Assembly (NCBI GenBank): GCA_965208605.1
Contig: OZ242345.1
Coordinates: 992,001-1,056,000, forward strand
Length of the DNA stretch: 64,000 bases
Direction: 5' to 3'
DNA from: UBA9659 sp965208605
Lineage (GTDB): Bacteria; Pseudomonadota; Gammaproteobacteria; Pseudomonadales; Azotimanducaceae
Shown: piece after piece, positions 1 to 7,809 of the stretch
Numbering within the stretch: the first letter of the stretch is position 1
Layout of the letters: every line of letters begins with the position of its first letter
Position numbers and translations under genes: made by a program
The notes under the pieces: generated by a model
The model's database searches: none
Told to the model about the DNA's origin: nothing
What the model saw: only the letters and a program-made list of their open reading frames with translations

Positions 1-280
1 GAATACGCAATAGATTTTCACCTGTTGCGCCCTTTTGACGATCCGCTTTCTTGTAGTAATTACGGAATTGCTTTTCCAATACACCATATAAGCGGCGCAC
101 TTTTTGCTTTTCCCGCAGTTGAATAGCGTAGTCCGACAGACGGGTACGACGCTGACCATGTTGCCCTGGCTTACTTTGCGCACGGCATTTATCTTCGTAT
201 GAGCGAACGCCACTCTTAAGGAAAAGATCAGTCCCTTCCCTTCTAGATAATTTTAACTTGGGTCCGAGATATCGGGCCAT
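1..280 (-). CDS. rpsD: 30S ribosomal protein S4, N-terminal part (cut by window edge)
   Basis: The 93 visible residues begin MARYLGPKLKLSRREGTDLF and match the N-terminal half of bacterial S4, a primary 16S rRNA binder and, in E. coli, the translational repressor of the alpha operon. Only one Cys is visible, so this is the zinc-free form. An AGGAG ribosome binding site lies just before the ATG at 280, and rpsK ends 15 bases upstream. The C-terminal half, including the S4 RNA-binding domain, lies outside the window. rpoA and rplQ, which normally follow, are also outside. Confidence 0.97.
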   Translation of the reverse strand, partial: MARYLGPKLKLSRREGTDLFLKSGVRSYEDKCRAQSKPGQHGQRRTRLSDYAIQLREKQKVRRLYGVLEKQFRNYYKKADRQKGATGENLLRI

Positions 281-295
281 AATTATTCTCCTGAA

Positions 296-961
296 TTACA
301 CCCTTCGCCTTTTGGGAGGCCTGCATCCATTGTGTGGTATGGGAGTCACATCCGTGATGTTGGTGATTTTGAAACCGACTCCACTCAGCGAGCGGACGGC
401 AGCTTCTCTACCTGGTCCTGGTCCCTTGACGAAAACCTCCAGACTTTGCAAACCAAATTCTAAAGCTGCATTACCTGCTCGCTCGGCGGCAATCTGCGCG
501 GCAAAGGGCGTGCTCTTTCTAGCACCCCTGAAACCAGACCCACCTGCCGTCGCCCAGGTCAAAGCACCACCCTGCCGGTCAGTAATCATGACGATGGTGT
601 TGTTAAAGGAAGCGTGTATATGCGCCATGCCATCAATAACCTGCCGTTTGCCTTTGCGGACTCTGGATGCGGCGGGTGTCGCTGAGGCTTCTTCCGATAC
701 CTCTGCTACTGCGGCCGCGCCTTCGGCAACTGTTTCTTTTGAAGCAGTTTCTTCTGAAACAGTAGCTTCTAGTGCAGATGCTTCAGTAGTCACTTCTTCA
801 GCAGTTGCTTCATCGGCCGGCACTTCTGGAACAGTTTCTGAAACAGTTTCTTCAGTAGTCACTTCTTCAGTAGCCGCTTCTTCGGCCGGCACTTCTGAAA
901 TAGTTTCTTCAGTAGTCACTTCAGCAGCCGCTTCTTCTGTTGGTTTATCTTCTATAGTCAT
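296..961 (-). CDS. rpsK: 30S ribosomal protein S11 with ~97-residue acidic N-terminal extension
   Basis: The last ~125 residues are ordinary S11 (HIHASFNNTIV, GGSGFRGARKSTPFAAQ, C-terminal RPPKRRRV), a protein of the small-subunit platform. The odd part is residues 1 to ~97, a low-complexity segment of Glu, Thr, Val and Ala with imperfect repeats around EEVTTEETVSE and VPAEEA. Bacterial S11 is usually about 129 residues; this is 221. I see no ATG, GTG or TTG near the normal start (around SRVRKGKRQV), so the extension must be translated. A good AGGTGA site precedes the ATG at 961. Whether the tail is kept or trimmed on the ribosome cannot be told from sequence. Confidence 0.95.
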   Translation of the reverse strand: MTIEDKPTEEAAAEVTTEETISEVPAEEAATEEVTTEETVSETVPEVPADEATAEEVTTEASALEATVSEETASKETVAEGAAAVAEVSEEASATPAASRVRKGKRQVIDGMAHIHASFNNTIVMITDRQGGALTWATAGGSGFRGARKSTPFAAQIAAERAGNAALEFGLQSLEVFVKGPGPGREAAVRSLSGVGFKITNITDVTPIPHNGCRPPKRRRV

Positions 962-974
962 GTTTCACCTAGGG

Positions 975-1331
975 TTATTTTCTAACAGGACGTTTGGGTC
1001 CTTTCCGAGTGCGGGCATTGGTTTTCGTACGTTGTCCCCGAAGGGGTAATCCCCGACGATGCCGAATCCCTCTATAGCAGCCCAGATCCAGCAGCCGTTT
1101 AATATTCAACTGCATCTGGCGGCGCAGGTCACCTTCCACATTCAGGTTACCAATACCGGTGCGCAGCATATCTAGTTCTGCTTCTGTCAAATCCTGCACC
1201 TTAGCGGTTGGATTGATCTGGGCTGCCGCGCACAGGTTGATGGCAGCCGAGCGACCTATGCCATAAATATAGGTCAACGAAATGGCTATATGTTTGTCAT
1301 TGGGGATATTAATTCCCGCTAGTCGCGCCAT
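975..1331 (-). CDS. rpsM: 30S ribosomal protein S13
   Basis: The 118 residues begin MARLAGINIPNDKHIAISLT and end in the Lys/Arg-rich tail typical of S13 (TNARTRKGPKRPVRK). S13 sits in the 30S head and contacts 23S rRNA and tRNA through inter-subunit bridges. Length and motifs are normal, with no expansion. It lies 13 bases upstream of rpsK and 5 bases downstream of rpmJ, as expected for the alpha operon. Confidence 0.98.
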   Translation of the reverse strand: MARLAGINIPNDKHIAISLTYIYGIGRSAAINLCAAAQINPTAKVQDLTEAELDMLRTGIGNLNVEGDLRRQMQLNIKRLLDLGCYRGIRHRRGLPLRGQRTKTNARTRKGPKRPVRK

Positions 1332-1336
1332 GATTC

Positions 1337-1450
1337 TTATCCTTGTCTTTGCTTATGTCTGGGTTCGGTACAGATCACTCTGACCACCCCTTTGCGCCGG
1401 ACAATCCGACAGTTCCGACACATTTTTTTTACCGATGCTCTGACTTTCAT
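1337..1450 (-). CDS. rpmJ: 50S ribosomal protein L36 (zinc-binding form)
   Basis: This 37-codon gene lies between secY and rpsM. It reads MKVRASVKKMCRNCRIVRRK and ends EPRHKQRQG. Cys11, Cys14, Cys27 and His32 form the zinc-ribbon site of the C+ type of L36. Length and position match the normal secY-rpmJ-rpsM order. Confidence 0.96.
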   Translation of the reverse strand: MKVRASVKKMCRNCRIVRRKGVVRVICTEPRHKQRQG

Positions 1451-1473
1451 CTTTTGCCTCTACTTAACGTCAC

Positions 1474-2805
1474 TTAACGTCGCCCAAAATTCTGCAGGTT
1501 GGATTTTTTCATCAGAGATTCATACTGATGGGACATCATGTGCGTCTGCACCTGAGCCATAAAATCCATTACCACGACAACAACAATCAGCAGGGCGGTC
1601 CCGCCTAATTGAAAAGTAATGTTGAACTGTACGATTAAGGCTTGAGGTAGCAAGCATACGGCCGTCATATAAAGTGCGCCTACCAACGTCAAGCGCGTCA
1701 AAATAGTATCTATGTGGCGTGCCGTTTGATCGCCGGGTCTAAACCCTGGAATAAATGCGCTGGATTTTTTCAGATTATCTGCTACCTCTTTGGGATTAAA
1801 CATAATCGCCGTGTACCAGAAGCAAAAGAAGATGATCCCGGCGGCAAAGAGCAGAATGTTCAAAGGTTGCCCCGGGGCAATCAGCAGACTCATATCTTGC
1901 AACCATTCCATCCCTGGCGATTGACCGAACCACTGCCCCAATGACGCCGGAAAGAGCAACAGGCTACTCGCAAAAATGGCCGGAATAACCCCCGCCATAT
2001 TCACTTTGAGCGGTAGATGACTAGTCTGCCCGGCATACTGCTGCCGACCCTGCTGACGCCGGGCATAGTTAATGGTTATCCGCCGTTGTCCCCGCTCAAC
2101 AAACACTATGCCGGCAATCACCATGACCGCCAGCGCAGCTATGACCAGTAAAGCAATGATGGAGATCTCCCCTTGCCTTGCCTGTTCAAAGGATTGACCT
2201 ATAGCACTGGGAAAACCAGACACTATCCCGGCGAAAATAAGAATTGAAATACCGTTGCCAACACCCCTTTCGGTGACCTGCTCGCCTAACCACATCAAGA
2301 ACATTGCCCCAGTGACCAGAGTAGTAATGGCAACAAAGTGGAAGCCAAAATCCCCGCTATATGCCAGACCCTGGGAGGCAAGGCCGCTACTCATGGCGAA
2401 ACCCTGAACACTGGCAAGCAGGAGTGTGCCATAGCGGGTGTATTGGGAGATTTTCCTGCGTCCTGCTTCGCCTTCTTTACGTAGCTGCTGTAACGATGGT
2501 GTGGTTGCCACCAGAAGTTGCGTGATAATAGATGCGGAAATGTACGGCATGATACCCAGGGCAAAGATGCTCATGCGTTCTATGGCACCGCCTGAGAACA
2601 TGTTCAGCAGGTCAAGTATGCCGCCCTGGTTCTGTTCAAATAAGGCACGCAATCTATCCGGATTGATCCCCGGCACCGGAATATGGCTACCGACCCGATA
2701 GACAATAATCGCCAGTAGCACATACATCAGCCGTCGACGTAGCTCGGATAAGCCGCCGCCCGCCATGCCACTTGCCTTGTTTGGTACGATTGAACTACTC
2801 ATCAC
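1474..2805 (-). CDS. secY: Protein translocase channel subunit SecY
   Basis: The 443 residues encode the pore-forming subunit of the SecYEG translocon, with about ten hydrophobic membrane segments. It has the expected N-terminal VGSHIPVPGINPDRL, the ISASIITQLL segment and the cytoplasmic loop RRITINYARRQQGR. It is the last gene of the spc operon here, followed by rpmJ. The start at 2805 gives MMSSSIVPNK; the second Met is an equally possible start. The gap before it is made of tandem repeats. Confidence 0.97.
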   Translation of the reverse strand: MMSSSIVPNKASGMAGGGLSELRRRLMYVLLAIIVYRVGSHIPVPGINPDRLRALFEQNQGGILDLLNMFSGGAIERMSIFALGIMPYISASIITQLLVATTPSLQQLRKEGEAGRRKISQYTRYGTLLLASVQGFAMSSGLASQGLAYSGDFGFHFVAITTLVTGAMFLMWLGEQVTERGVGNGISILIFAGIVSGFPSAIGQSFEQARQGEISIIALLVIAALAVMVIAGIVFVERGQRRITINYARRQQGRQQYAGQTSHLPLKVNMAGVIPAIFASSLLLFPASLGQWFGQSPGMEWLQDMSLLIAPGQPLNILLFAAGIIFFCFWYTAIMFNPKEVADNLKKSSAFIPGFRPGDQTARHIDTILTRLTLVGALYMTAVCLLPQALIVQFNITFQLGGTALLIVVVVVMDFMAQVQTHMMSHQYESLMKKSNLQNFGRR

Positions 2806-2834
2806 AAATCAATAACTCGCTGCTGAATACCTTC

Positions 2835-2930
2835 TAAACTAGTCTTCTAAAATAGTCTTCTAAACTAGTCTTCTAAAATAGTCTTCTGAATACCTTCTAA
2901 AATAATCTTCTGAAATAGTCATTAAAAGAA
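2835..2930. repeat. Tandem ~13-bp repeat filling the rplO-secY gap
   Basis: About seven imperfect copies of a 13-base unit of the form tagtcttctaaaa fill most of the 131-base gap between rplO (ends 2937) and the secY start (2805). Copies at the right-hand end have diverged. No coding or stable hairpin function is evident. The array lies between the two genes' translation signals and is probably transcribed. Confidence 0.85.
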
Positions 2931-2936
2931 CCGGTG

Positions 2937-3371
2937 TTAATCTTCAAAGCTACCGCCAGCGGCTTCTATTGCCGCCCGAGCACCTTTTGTCGTTTTGATA
3001 CCGCGTAACTTGACTGGCTTAGTAATCTCGCCGGACAAGATGACCTTGGCGCGTTTGATTGACCGCTTCAGAATGTTGGCATCAATCAAAGCTTGAAGGT
3101 CAATAACATCCCCCTCAACCTGCGCTAGTTCGGAGAGGGTTATCTCCGCGGTGATTCTTGCCTTGGCGGAATTAAAACCAAACTTAGGTAGGCGCATTTG
3201 CAATGGCTGCTGCCCCCCTTCAAACCCCCGGCGCACTTGTCCACCGGCTCTGGATTTCTGCCCTTTATGCCCGCGGCCACAAGTCTTGCCCGTGCCGCTA
3301 CCAATGCCCCGACCTAGCCGCTTGCCCGCTGTCTTGCTACCCCTAGCGGGCTTCAATGTATTTAATCGCAT
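2937..3371 (-). CDS. rplO: 50S ribosomal protein L15
   Basis: The 144 residues begin MRLNTLKPARGSKTAGKRLG and carry the glycine-rich stretch GRGIGSGTGKTCGRGHKGQ that defines L15, a late-assembling 23S rRNA-binding protein. Length is normal. It follows rpmD with a 42-base gap. Confidence 0.97.
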   Translation of the reverse strand: MRLNTLKPARGSKTAGKRLGRGIGSGTGKTCGRGHKGQKSRAGGQVRRGFEGGQQPLQMRLPKFGFNSAKARITAEITLSELAQVEGDVIDLQALIDANILKRSIKRAKVILSGEITKPVKLRGIKTTKGARAAIEAAGGSFED

Positions 3372-3413
3372 GATCTTCTCGTATTGTTTTTGGCGTAACT
3401 ATTTTTTTTACAA

Positions 3414-3863
3414 CTACTTGTTTACAAGATCGGCTTCAACACTGAGCAGGTAATGTGCCTTATTGACCATGCCTCTGACCGAGGGCGTATCTTCTACTTC
3501 TACTGTCTGCCTGATTTTTTTGAGACCCAAGCCGGCAACACATGCTTTATGTGATTTCAGCCGCCCAATAGTGCTCTTTTTTAGGGTTACTTTGAGCATC
3601 TTGCCCGCCGTCTTGTCTGCTGTCTTATCTGCCGTCTTGCGCACCGTCTTGTCTGCTGTCTTGCCCGCCGTCTTGCCCGCTGTCTTGTCTGCCGTCTTGC
3701 CCGCTGTCTTGTCTGCCGTCTTGCCCGCTGTCTTGCCCGCTGTCTTGCCCGCTGTCTTGCCCGCTGTCTTGCCCGCCGTCTTGCCCGCCGTCTTGCCCGC
3801 CGTCTTGTCTGCTGTCTTGCCCGCCGTCTTGTCTGCTGTCTTGCCCGCCGTCTTGTCTGTCAT
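3414..3863 (-). CDS. rpmD: 50S ribosomal protein L30 with long KTA(G/D) repeat extension
   Basis: The final 61 residues (from MLKVTLKKSTIGRLKSHKA, ATG at 3599) are a complete normal-length L30. They are preceded in frame by 21 tetrapeptide units, almost all KTAG or KTAD, encoded by a 12-bp DNA repeat. The ATG at 3863 follows the rpsE stop by one base and has AGGTGA upstream, so translation of the extension by coupling from rpsE is likely. A GTG at 3872 is a weaker alternative. If ribosomes instead start at 3599, whose upstream site GGCGGG is only fair, the repeat would be a spacer. Copy differences include synonymous ACA/ACG changes and Gly/Asp changes, and no frame breaks, which favours coding. 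The lysine-rich repeat resembles AlgP or histone-H1-like tails. Confidence 0.85.
   Translation of the reverse strand: MTDKTAGKTADKTAGKTADKTAGKTAGKTAGKTAGKTAGKTAGKTAGKTADKTAGKTADKTAGKTAGKTADKTVRKTADKTADKTAGKMLKVTLKKSTIGRLKSHKACVAGLGLKKIRQTVEVEDTPSVRGMVNKAHYLLSVEADLVNK
3601..3857. repeat. 12-bp minisatellite array inside rpmD
   Basis: About 21 head-to-tail copies of a 12-base unit, read on the minus strand as aagac(a/g)gc(g/a)g(g/a)c. All stay in the L30 reading frame. The opposite strand gives a spurious AVLPAVLS repeat frame, which is a shadow. The array is expected to be prone to replication slippage. Confidence 0.95.
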
Positions 3864-3864
3864 G

Positions 3865-4371
3865 TCATTCACCCGTCACCTGCGCCACAGACTTGCCGCG
3901 TTTTTCGGCGATGCTTGCCGGGGAGCGCATTTCTTGTAGCCCTTTGAATGTTGCCCTGAGCACATTGATCGGATTAGTGGAGCCATAACACTTGGCAAGT
4001 ACATTATGGACACCAGCAACTTCTAATACTGCCCGCATAGTCTTACCCGCAATAATGCCCGTACCTTCAGAGGCGGGCTGCATGTAAATCTTGGAGGCAC
4101 CATGCTTCGCCTTGATGGGATATTGTAGTGTGGTGCCATTCAGGTCGACCTGAACCATATTTCGCCGAGCTGCTTCCATGGCTTTTTGAATTGCCATGGG
4201 CACCTCTCTCGCCTTCCCCCGGCCATAACCCACTGTACCCATGCCATCGCCGACAACCGTCAAAGCAGTGAAGCCAAAAATTCTGCCGCCCTTCACCACC
4301 TTGGCGACCCGATTGACCTGTATCAGCTTCTCTTGTATGCCTTCTTCGTTTTCTTGATCGTTATACGCCAT
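3865..4371 (-). CDS. rpsE: 30S ribosomal protein S5
   Basis: The 168 residues include the S5 dsRBD-like N-terminal part (GGRIFGFTALTVVGDGMGTV, GYGRGKAREVPMAIQKA) and the C-terminal domain GTGIIAGKTMRAVLEVAGV. S5 acts in decoding accuracy and in the mRNA entry helicase. Length is normal. Its stop TGA is one base from the rpmD ATG, so the two are probably translationally coupled. Confidence 0.97.
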   Translation of the reverse strand: MAYNDQENEEGIQEKLIQVNRVAKVVKGGRIFGFTALTVVGDGMGTVGYGRGKAREVPMAIQKAMEAARRNMVQVDLNGTTLQYPIKAKHGASKIYMQPASEGTGIIAGKTMRAVLEVAGVHNVLAKCYGSTNPINVLRATFKGLQEMRSPASIAEKRGKSVAQVTGE

Positions 4372-4403
4372 CTTTAAGCCTCAAATACTCAAGCATCAAT
4401 CTA

Positions 4404-4754
4404 TTAAAAATCCAAACCGCCTTCTCGTGCGGCTTCTGCCAGTGCCTTGACTCGGCCATGGTAGCGATAGCCAGAACGATCAAAGGCTACCCGCTCAATG
4501 CCGAGTTTCTTTGCCTTCTTGGCAATCAACTTGCCTACCTTGGTCGCATCACCTATGTTGCCTCTATTGCTTTTGCGTAGTGGTGCTTCCAGGGACGATG
4601 CGCCTACCTGCACTTCTGCACCTACCGCAGAAACAATCTGCGCATAAATATGTCGGGGAGACCGGAACACAGAAAGCCGGGGCATATTCAATTCGCGAAT
4701 ATGCATCCGGGTGCGGTGCGCTCTCTTTAGTCTTGCTTCTTTTTTCTTGTTCAT
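4404..4754 (-). CDS. rplR: 50S ribosomal protein L18
   Basis: I chose the ATG at 4754 (MNKKKEARLKRAHRTRMHIR), which gives 116 residues, the usual L18 length. An upstream in-frame TTG at 4775 would add seven unrelated residues. L18 carries 5S rRNA to the central protuberance, and the 5S-binding core (RLSVFRSPRHIYAQIV, and the C-terminal GYRYHGRVKALAEAAREGGL) is intact. Confidence 0.96.
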   Translation of the reverse strand: MNKKKEARLKRAHRTRMHIRELNMPRLSVFRSPRHIYAQIVSAVGAEVQVGASSLEAPLRKSNRGNIGDATKVGKLIAKKAKKLGIERVAFDRSGYRYHGRVKALAEAAREGGLDF

Positions 4755-4791
4755 ATCGGTCCAGAATCTTCCCAATAAACACTGCCTGCTA

Positions 4792-5325
4792 TTATTTCTT
4801 CTTCGCTTCTTTGCGCTTCACATATTCATTGAGATAGCGAACGCCCTTTCCTTTGTAGGGTTCAGGCGGTTTGAAAGCGCGTATCTCAGCGGACACTTGA
4901 CCCACCAACTGCTTGTTAATCCCTTTCACAATGATCCGGGTTTGACTAGGCGTTTCAATATCTACGCCTTCTGGAATCTCATATTTAACAGGATGAGAAA
5001 AACCCAATGAAAGGTTTAACGTCTTCCCCCGCAACTGCGCTCTATAACCCACGCCTTGGAGTTCAAGTTCCTTGGCAAAACCGGTGCTGACGCCAAGCAC
5101 CATATTATTGACCAGAGATCGAAAGGTGCCCGCGAGTGCCTTGGCGGTCTTGCTGTTTTCTACTGTCCGCAGTGTCAACTTGCCTTCCTCTTGGAGAATT
5201 TCCACTAATTGGTGCAGGGTCATGGAAAGTTCACCCTTGGCACCTTTGACAAGGATATTCTTGTCGCTGATGGCGACATTGACACCATCAGGGATAGGCA
5301 CCGGATTGTTAGCGACTCGTGACAT
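4792..5325 (-). CDS. rplF: 50S ribosomal protein L6
   Basis: The 177 residues match L6 in length and sequence (MSRVANNPVPIPDGVNVAIS, LQGVGYRAQLRGKTLNLSLG, C-terminal KPPEPYKGKGVRYLNE). L6 lies near the sarcin-ricin loop and the factor-binding site. It is separated from rpsH by a 54-base gap made of a short tandem repeat. Confidence 0.98.
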   Translation of the reverse strand: MSRVANNPVPIPDGVNVAISDKNILVKGAKGELSMTLHQLVEILQEEGKLTLRTVENSKTAKALAGTFRSLVNNMVLGVSTGFAKELELQGVGYRAQLRGKTLNLSLGFSHPVKYEIPEGVDIETPSQTRIIVKGINKQLVGQVSAEIRAFKPPEPYKGKGVRYLNEYVKRKEAKKK

Positions 5326-5328
5326 TGT

Positions 5329-5370
5329 TATCTACCAACCTTATCTATTGACCTTATCTATCGACCTTAT
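5329..5370. repeat. 13-bp tandem repeat in the rpsH-rplF gap
   Basis: About three copies of cttatctaTygac form the spacer between rpsH (ends 5380) and the rplF start (5325). This is the same style of 13-14 bp unit seen in the rplO-secY and rplP-rpmC gaps. Confidence 0.75.
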
Positions 5371-5379
5371 AAACCAGAG

Positions 5380-5778
5380 TTAAAATACGGAGCAGAGCAG
5401 TTCCCCGCCAACACCAGCGGCCTGAGCAGCTCTGCCGGTCATGACACCCTTGTTCGTTGAGAGTATGACGATACCCAGGCCATTTCTGACACTCGGAATA
5501 TCGTCCTTGCGCTTGTACTGACGCAAACCTGGCCGGCTGATGGTTTTGATTTCTTCGATCACCGGCTTGCTATCATGGTAGCGCAGGACAATATGTAGCT
5601 CTGACTTGGCAGCTTCTTGGGTCTTCACTGCATAATCTTCTATGTATCCTTCTTCCTTCAACACCTTGGCAACCGCCACCTTGGCACTCGATGAGGGCAT
5701 AGCAATATCCACGATCATTGCCCGTTGAGCATTACGGATTCTGGTTAACATATCTGCCATAGGATCTTGCATTGTCAT
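5380..5778 (-). CDS. rpsH: 30S ribosomal protein S8
   Basis: The 132 residues begin MTMQDPMADMLTRIRNAQRA and end TGRAAQAAGVGGELLCSVF, typical of S8. S8 binds helix 21 of 16S rRNA and, in E. coli, represses the spc operon by binding its mRNA near rplE. The start at 5778 has GAGGAA upstream. Confidence 0.97.
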   Translation of the reverse strand: MTMQDPMADMLTRIRNAQRAMIVDIAMPSSSAKVAVAKVLKEEGYIEDYAVKTQEAAKSELHIVLRYHDSKPVIEEIKTISRPGLRQYKRKDDIPSVRNGLGIVILSTNKGVMTGRAAQAAGVGGELLCSVF

Positions 5779-5813
5779 TGTTCAGTTCCTCACCCTTGTT
5801 AAACCGGTTTGCC

Positions 5814-6119
5814 TTACCAACTTGATTTGACCAGCCCCGGTATATCACCCCGCATTGCCGCCTCGCGTAACATGTTCCGAGACAAACCAAAACGACGATA
5901 TACCGCATGCGGCCTACCCGTGAGGATGCAGCGCCTGACCTGCCGGCAAGGGCTCGCATCACGGGGCATTTTTTGCAACTTCAACTGGGCTTCCCATTGT
6001 TCTTCTTCGGTGGCCTTGGGGTTAGCAATCACTGCTTTGAGTGCAGCCCTCTTTACTGCAAATTTCTTGACAGTCCGCTGTCGTTTCGTTTCACGATTTA
6101 TCATTGATTTTTTTGCCAT
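5814..6119 (-). CDS. rpsN: 30S ribosomal protein S14 (zinc-free form)
   Basis: At 101 residues this is the long, zinc-independent form of S14: it starts MAKKSMINRETKRQRTVKKF, ends RGDIPGLVKSSW and lacks the CxxC pairs of the short form. It is part of the 30S head. The position between rplE and rpsH is canonical. Confidence 0.97.
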   Translation of the reverse strand: MAKKSMINRETKRQRTVKKFAVKRAALKAVIANPKATEEEQWEAQLKLQKMPRDASPCRQVRRCILTGRPHAVYRRFGLSRNMLREAAMRGDIPGLVKSSW

Positions 6120-6147
6120 GGGTAGCTCTTGTTGTGTTGTTGTGTTG

Positions 6148-6726
6148 TTATGTTTTTATATCTTGTGATGAATCGGGCACCTGGCTTACTTCCCGCATGG
6201 GGAAGTTAAAGGCTTTCAGCAAAGCACGCCCCTGGTCATCAGTTTCCGCGGTGGTCACTATTGATATATCCATGCCACGAATCTTATCGATCTTGTCGTA
6301 GTCAATTTCCGGGAAGACAATCTGCTCGGTTATTCCCATTGAGAAATTACCCCGGCCATCAAAAGACCGGGAGCTGAGGCCGCGGAAATCTCTTTGCCGG
6401 GGTATCGCGATGTTGATGAGCCGATCAAGGAACTCATACATGCGCGCTCTTCTCAACGTGACCTTACATCCTATGGGATAACCCTCACGCACCTTGAAGC
6501 CAGCGATGGACTTTCTTGCTAGATTTACCACTGGCTTTTGCCCAGCAATCAGGGTCATGTCGGCAAGCGCGGCGTCAAGTAGCTTCTTATCGCCAATCGC
6601 CTCACCCACGCCCATATTCAATACAATCCTGGAAATTCGCGGCACCTCCATGGCATTGCTCATACCCAGCGCTGCCTGGAGGGCGGGATGAACTTCCTTC
6701 TCGTAAAAAACTTTTAGATCTGCCAT
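6148..6726 (-). CDS. rplE: 50S ribosomal protein L5
   Basis: The 192 residues match L5 (GVGEAIGDKKLLDAALADM, AGFKVREGYPIGCKVTLRR, GRGNFSMGITEQIVFPEIDY). L5 binds 5S rRNA and touches P-site tRNA. The protein is about 12 residues longer than usual because of a C-terminal tail after FPMR that ends VPDSSQDIKT. Confidence 0.97.
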   Translation of the reverse strand: MADLKVFYEKEVHPALQAALGMSNAMEVPRISRIVLNMGVGEAIGDKKLLDAALADMTLIAGQKPVVNLARKSIAGFKVREGYPIGCKVTLRRARMYEFLDRLINIAIPRQRDFRGLSSRSFDGRGNFSMGITEQIVFPEIDYDKIDKIRGMDISIVTTAETDDQGRALLKAFNFPMREVSQVPDSSQDIKT

Positions 6727-6731
6727 AGCAA

Positions 6732-7049
6732 TTAACCGTCTATCTGCTCGCCGTTGGATTTGAAAGTCCGCACTCGGTCGCCATTATCAAGTGTTTCTAT
6801 TCTTACCCGGTCAGCCCTGCCAGTACTGGTGTTATAAATAGCCACATTGGAAATATGTATGGTTGCTTCCTTCTCAATAATGCCGCCCGGGGTGCCCTGT
6901 TGCGGATTGCCTCGGGTGTGTTTCTTGATCATGTTGACCCCGGACACATAGAGCCGGGATTCATCAAGAATCCGCGTCACTAATCCGGTCTTGCCCTTGT
7001 CTCGTCCGGCAAGCACAATGACTTGATCATCCTTTTTAATTCTTTGCAT
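6732..7049 (-). CDS. rplX: 50S ribosomal protein L24
   Basis: The 105 residues hold the KOW motif near the N-terminus (KKDDQVIVLAGRDKGKTGLV) and the L24 core (SGVNMIKKHTRGNPQQGTPG). L24 is an assembly initiator of the 50S subunit. It ends 5 bases before the rplE start. Confidence 0.97.
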   Translation of the reverse strand: MQRIKKDDQVIVLAGRDKGKTGLVTRILDESRLYVSGVNMIKKHTRGNPQQGTPGGIIEKEATIHISNVAIYNTSTGRADRVRIETLDNGDRVRTFKSNGEQIDG

Positions 7050-7058
7050 TGCCTCTCT

Positions 7059-7427
7059 CTACAAAACTTCTGGTGCCAGGGAGACGATTCTCATAAAGTT
7101 ATCAGTGCGCAACTCCCGGGTCACCGGTCCAAATATTCGGGTGCCTATGGGCTGCTTTTGGGCATTGAGTAATACGGCCGCATTGTCGTCAAAACGAATG
7201 ATAGAACCGTCCGGGCGGCGCACGCCTTTCTTGGTGCGTACCACCACGGCGTCCAGCACCTGCCCCTTGCTCACTTTGCCCCGGGGGATAGCCTCCTTCA
7301 CGGTCACCTTAATCACATCGCCCACCCGGGCGTAACGGCGCTTGGAGCCTCCCAGAACCTTGATGCACATCACCCGCCGCGCACCACTGTTATCGGCGAT
7401 GTCCAAATAGGTTTGTGTCTGAATCAT
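7059..7427 (-). CDS. rplN: 50S ribosomal protein L14
   Basis: The ATG at 7427 (MIQTQTYLDIADNSGARRVM) gives exactly the canonical 122 residues and has GAGGT upstream. An in-frame start 39 bases earlier would add unrelated residues and is rejected. L14 lies at the subunit interface. No expansion is seen here. Confidence 0.98.
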   Translation of the reverse strand: MIQTQTYLDIADNSGARRVMCIKVLGGSKRRYARVGDVIKVTVKEAIPRGKVSKGQVLDAVVVRTKKGVRRPDGSIIRFDDNAAVLLNAQKQPIGTRIFGPVTRELRTDNFMRIVSLAPEVL

Positions 7428-7471
7428 GTTATCAACCTCACACTTATCCGCTTTTGCGCTATTCACTGCGC

Positions 7472-7795
7472 CTATTCAATAATGACTGCTCGACGATCAA
7501 TTGATTTAAGTTTCCACGCTTTAGTACGGGAGATGGGTTTGGTTTCCACGATGGTAACCCGGTCCCCCATCTGACATTCATTCACTGGATCATGGGCATG
7601 TATTTTTTTTGAACGTTTAATGTATTTCCCATAGAGGGGATGCTTGACACGGCGTTCCACCAGGACAGTGACAGTCTTGTCCATCTTGGTGCTCACTACC
7701 TTCCCGCTTGCGCTACGCGCCAGAGTTGCTGCTGTTGCCACAGTTGCTTCTTCTGCCATAGTTGCTTCTTCTGCCATAGTTGCTTCTTCTGCCAT
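7472..7795 (-). CDS. rpsQ: 30S ribosomal protein S17 with MAEEAT-repeat N-terminus
   Basis: The core from about residue 28 (SASGKVVSTKMDKTVTVLVE) to the end is normal S17, an early-assembling OB-fold protein. The N-terminus is MAEEAT repeated three times and then VATAATLAR, encoded by three identical 18-bp units. Each repeat begins with ATG, so any of the three could serve as start. The mature protein is therefore 12-24 residues longer than the usual ~84. Confidence 0.93.
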   Translation of the reverse strand: MAEEATMAEEATMAEEATVATAATLARSASGKVVSTKMDKTVTVLVERRVKHPLYGKYIKRSKKIHAHDPVNECQMGDRVTIVETKPISRTKAWKLKSIDRRAVIIE

Positions 7796-7796
7796 A
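7743..7796. repeat. 18-bp triplicate repeat at the rpsQ start
   Basis: Three perfect copies of gttgcttcttctgccata (plus-strand reading) encode the three MAEEAT units of S17. The perfect identity suggests a recent expansion. Confidence 0.95.
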
Positions 7797-7809
7797 GTTG
7801 CTCTCTACC

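Noticed and set aside
3463..3939. Long plus-strand frame encoding AVLPAVLS repeats
   Set aside because: It is the antisense reading of the rpmD minisatellite, which stays open only because the 12-bp repeat has no stop in that frame. The true product on the minus strand ends in a full L30.
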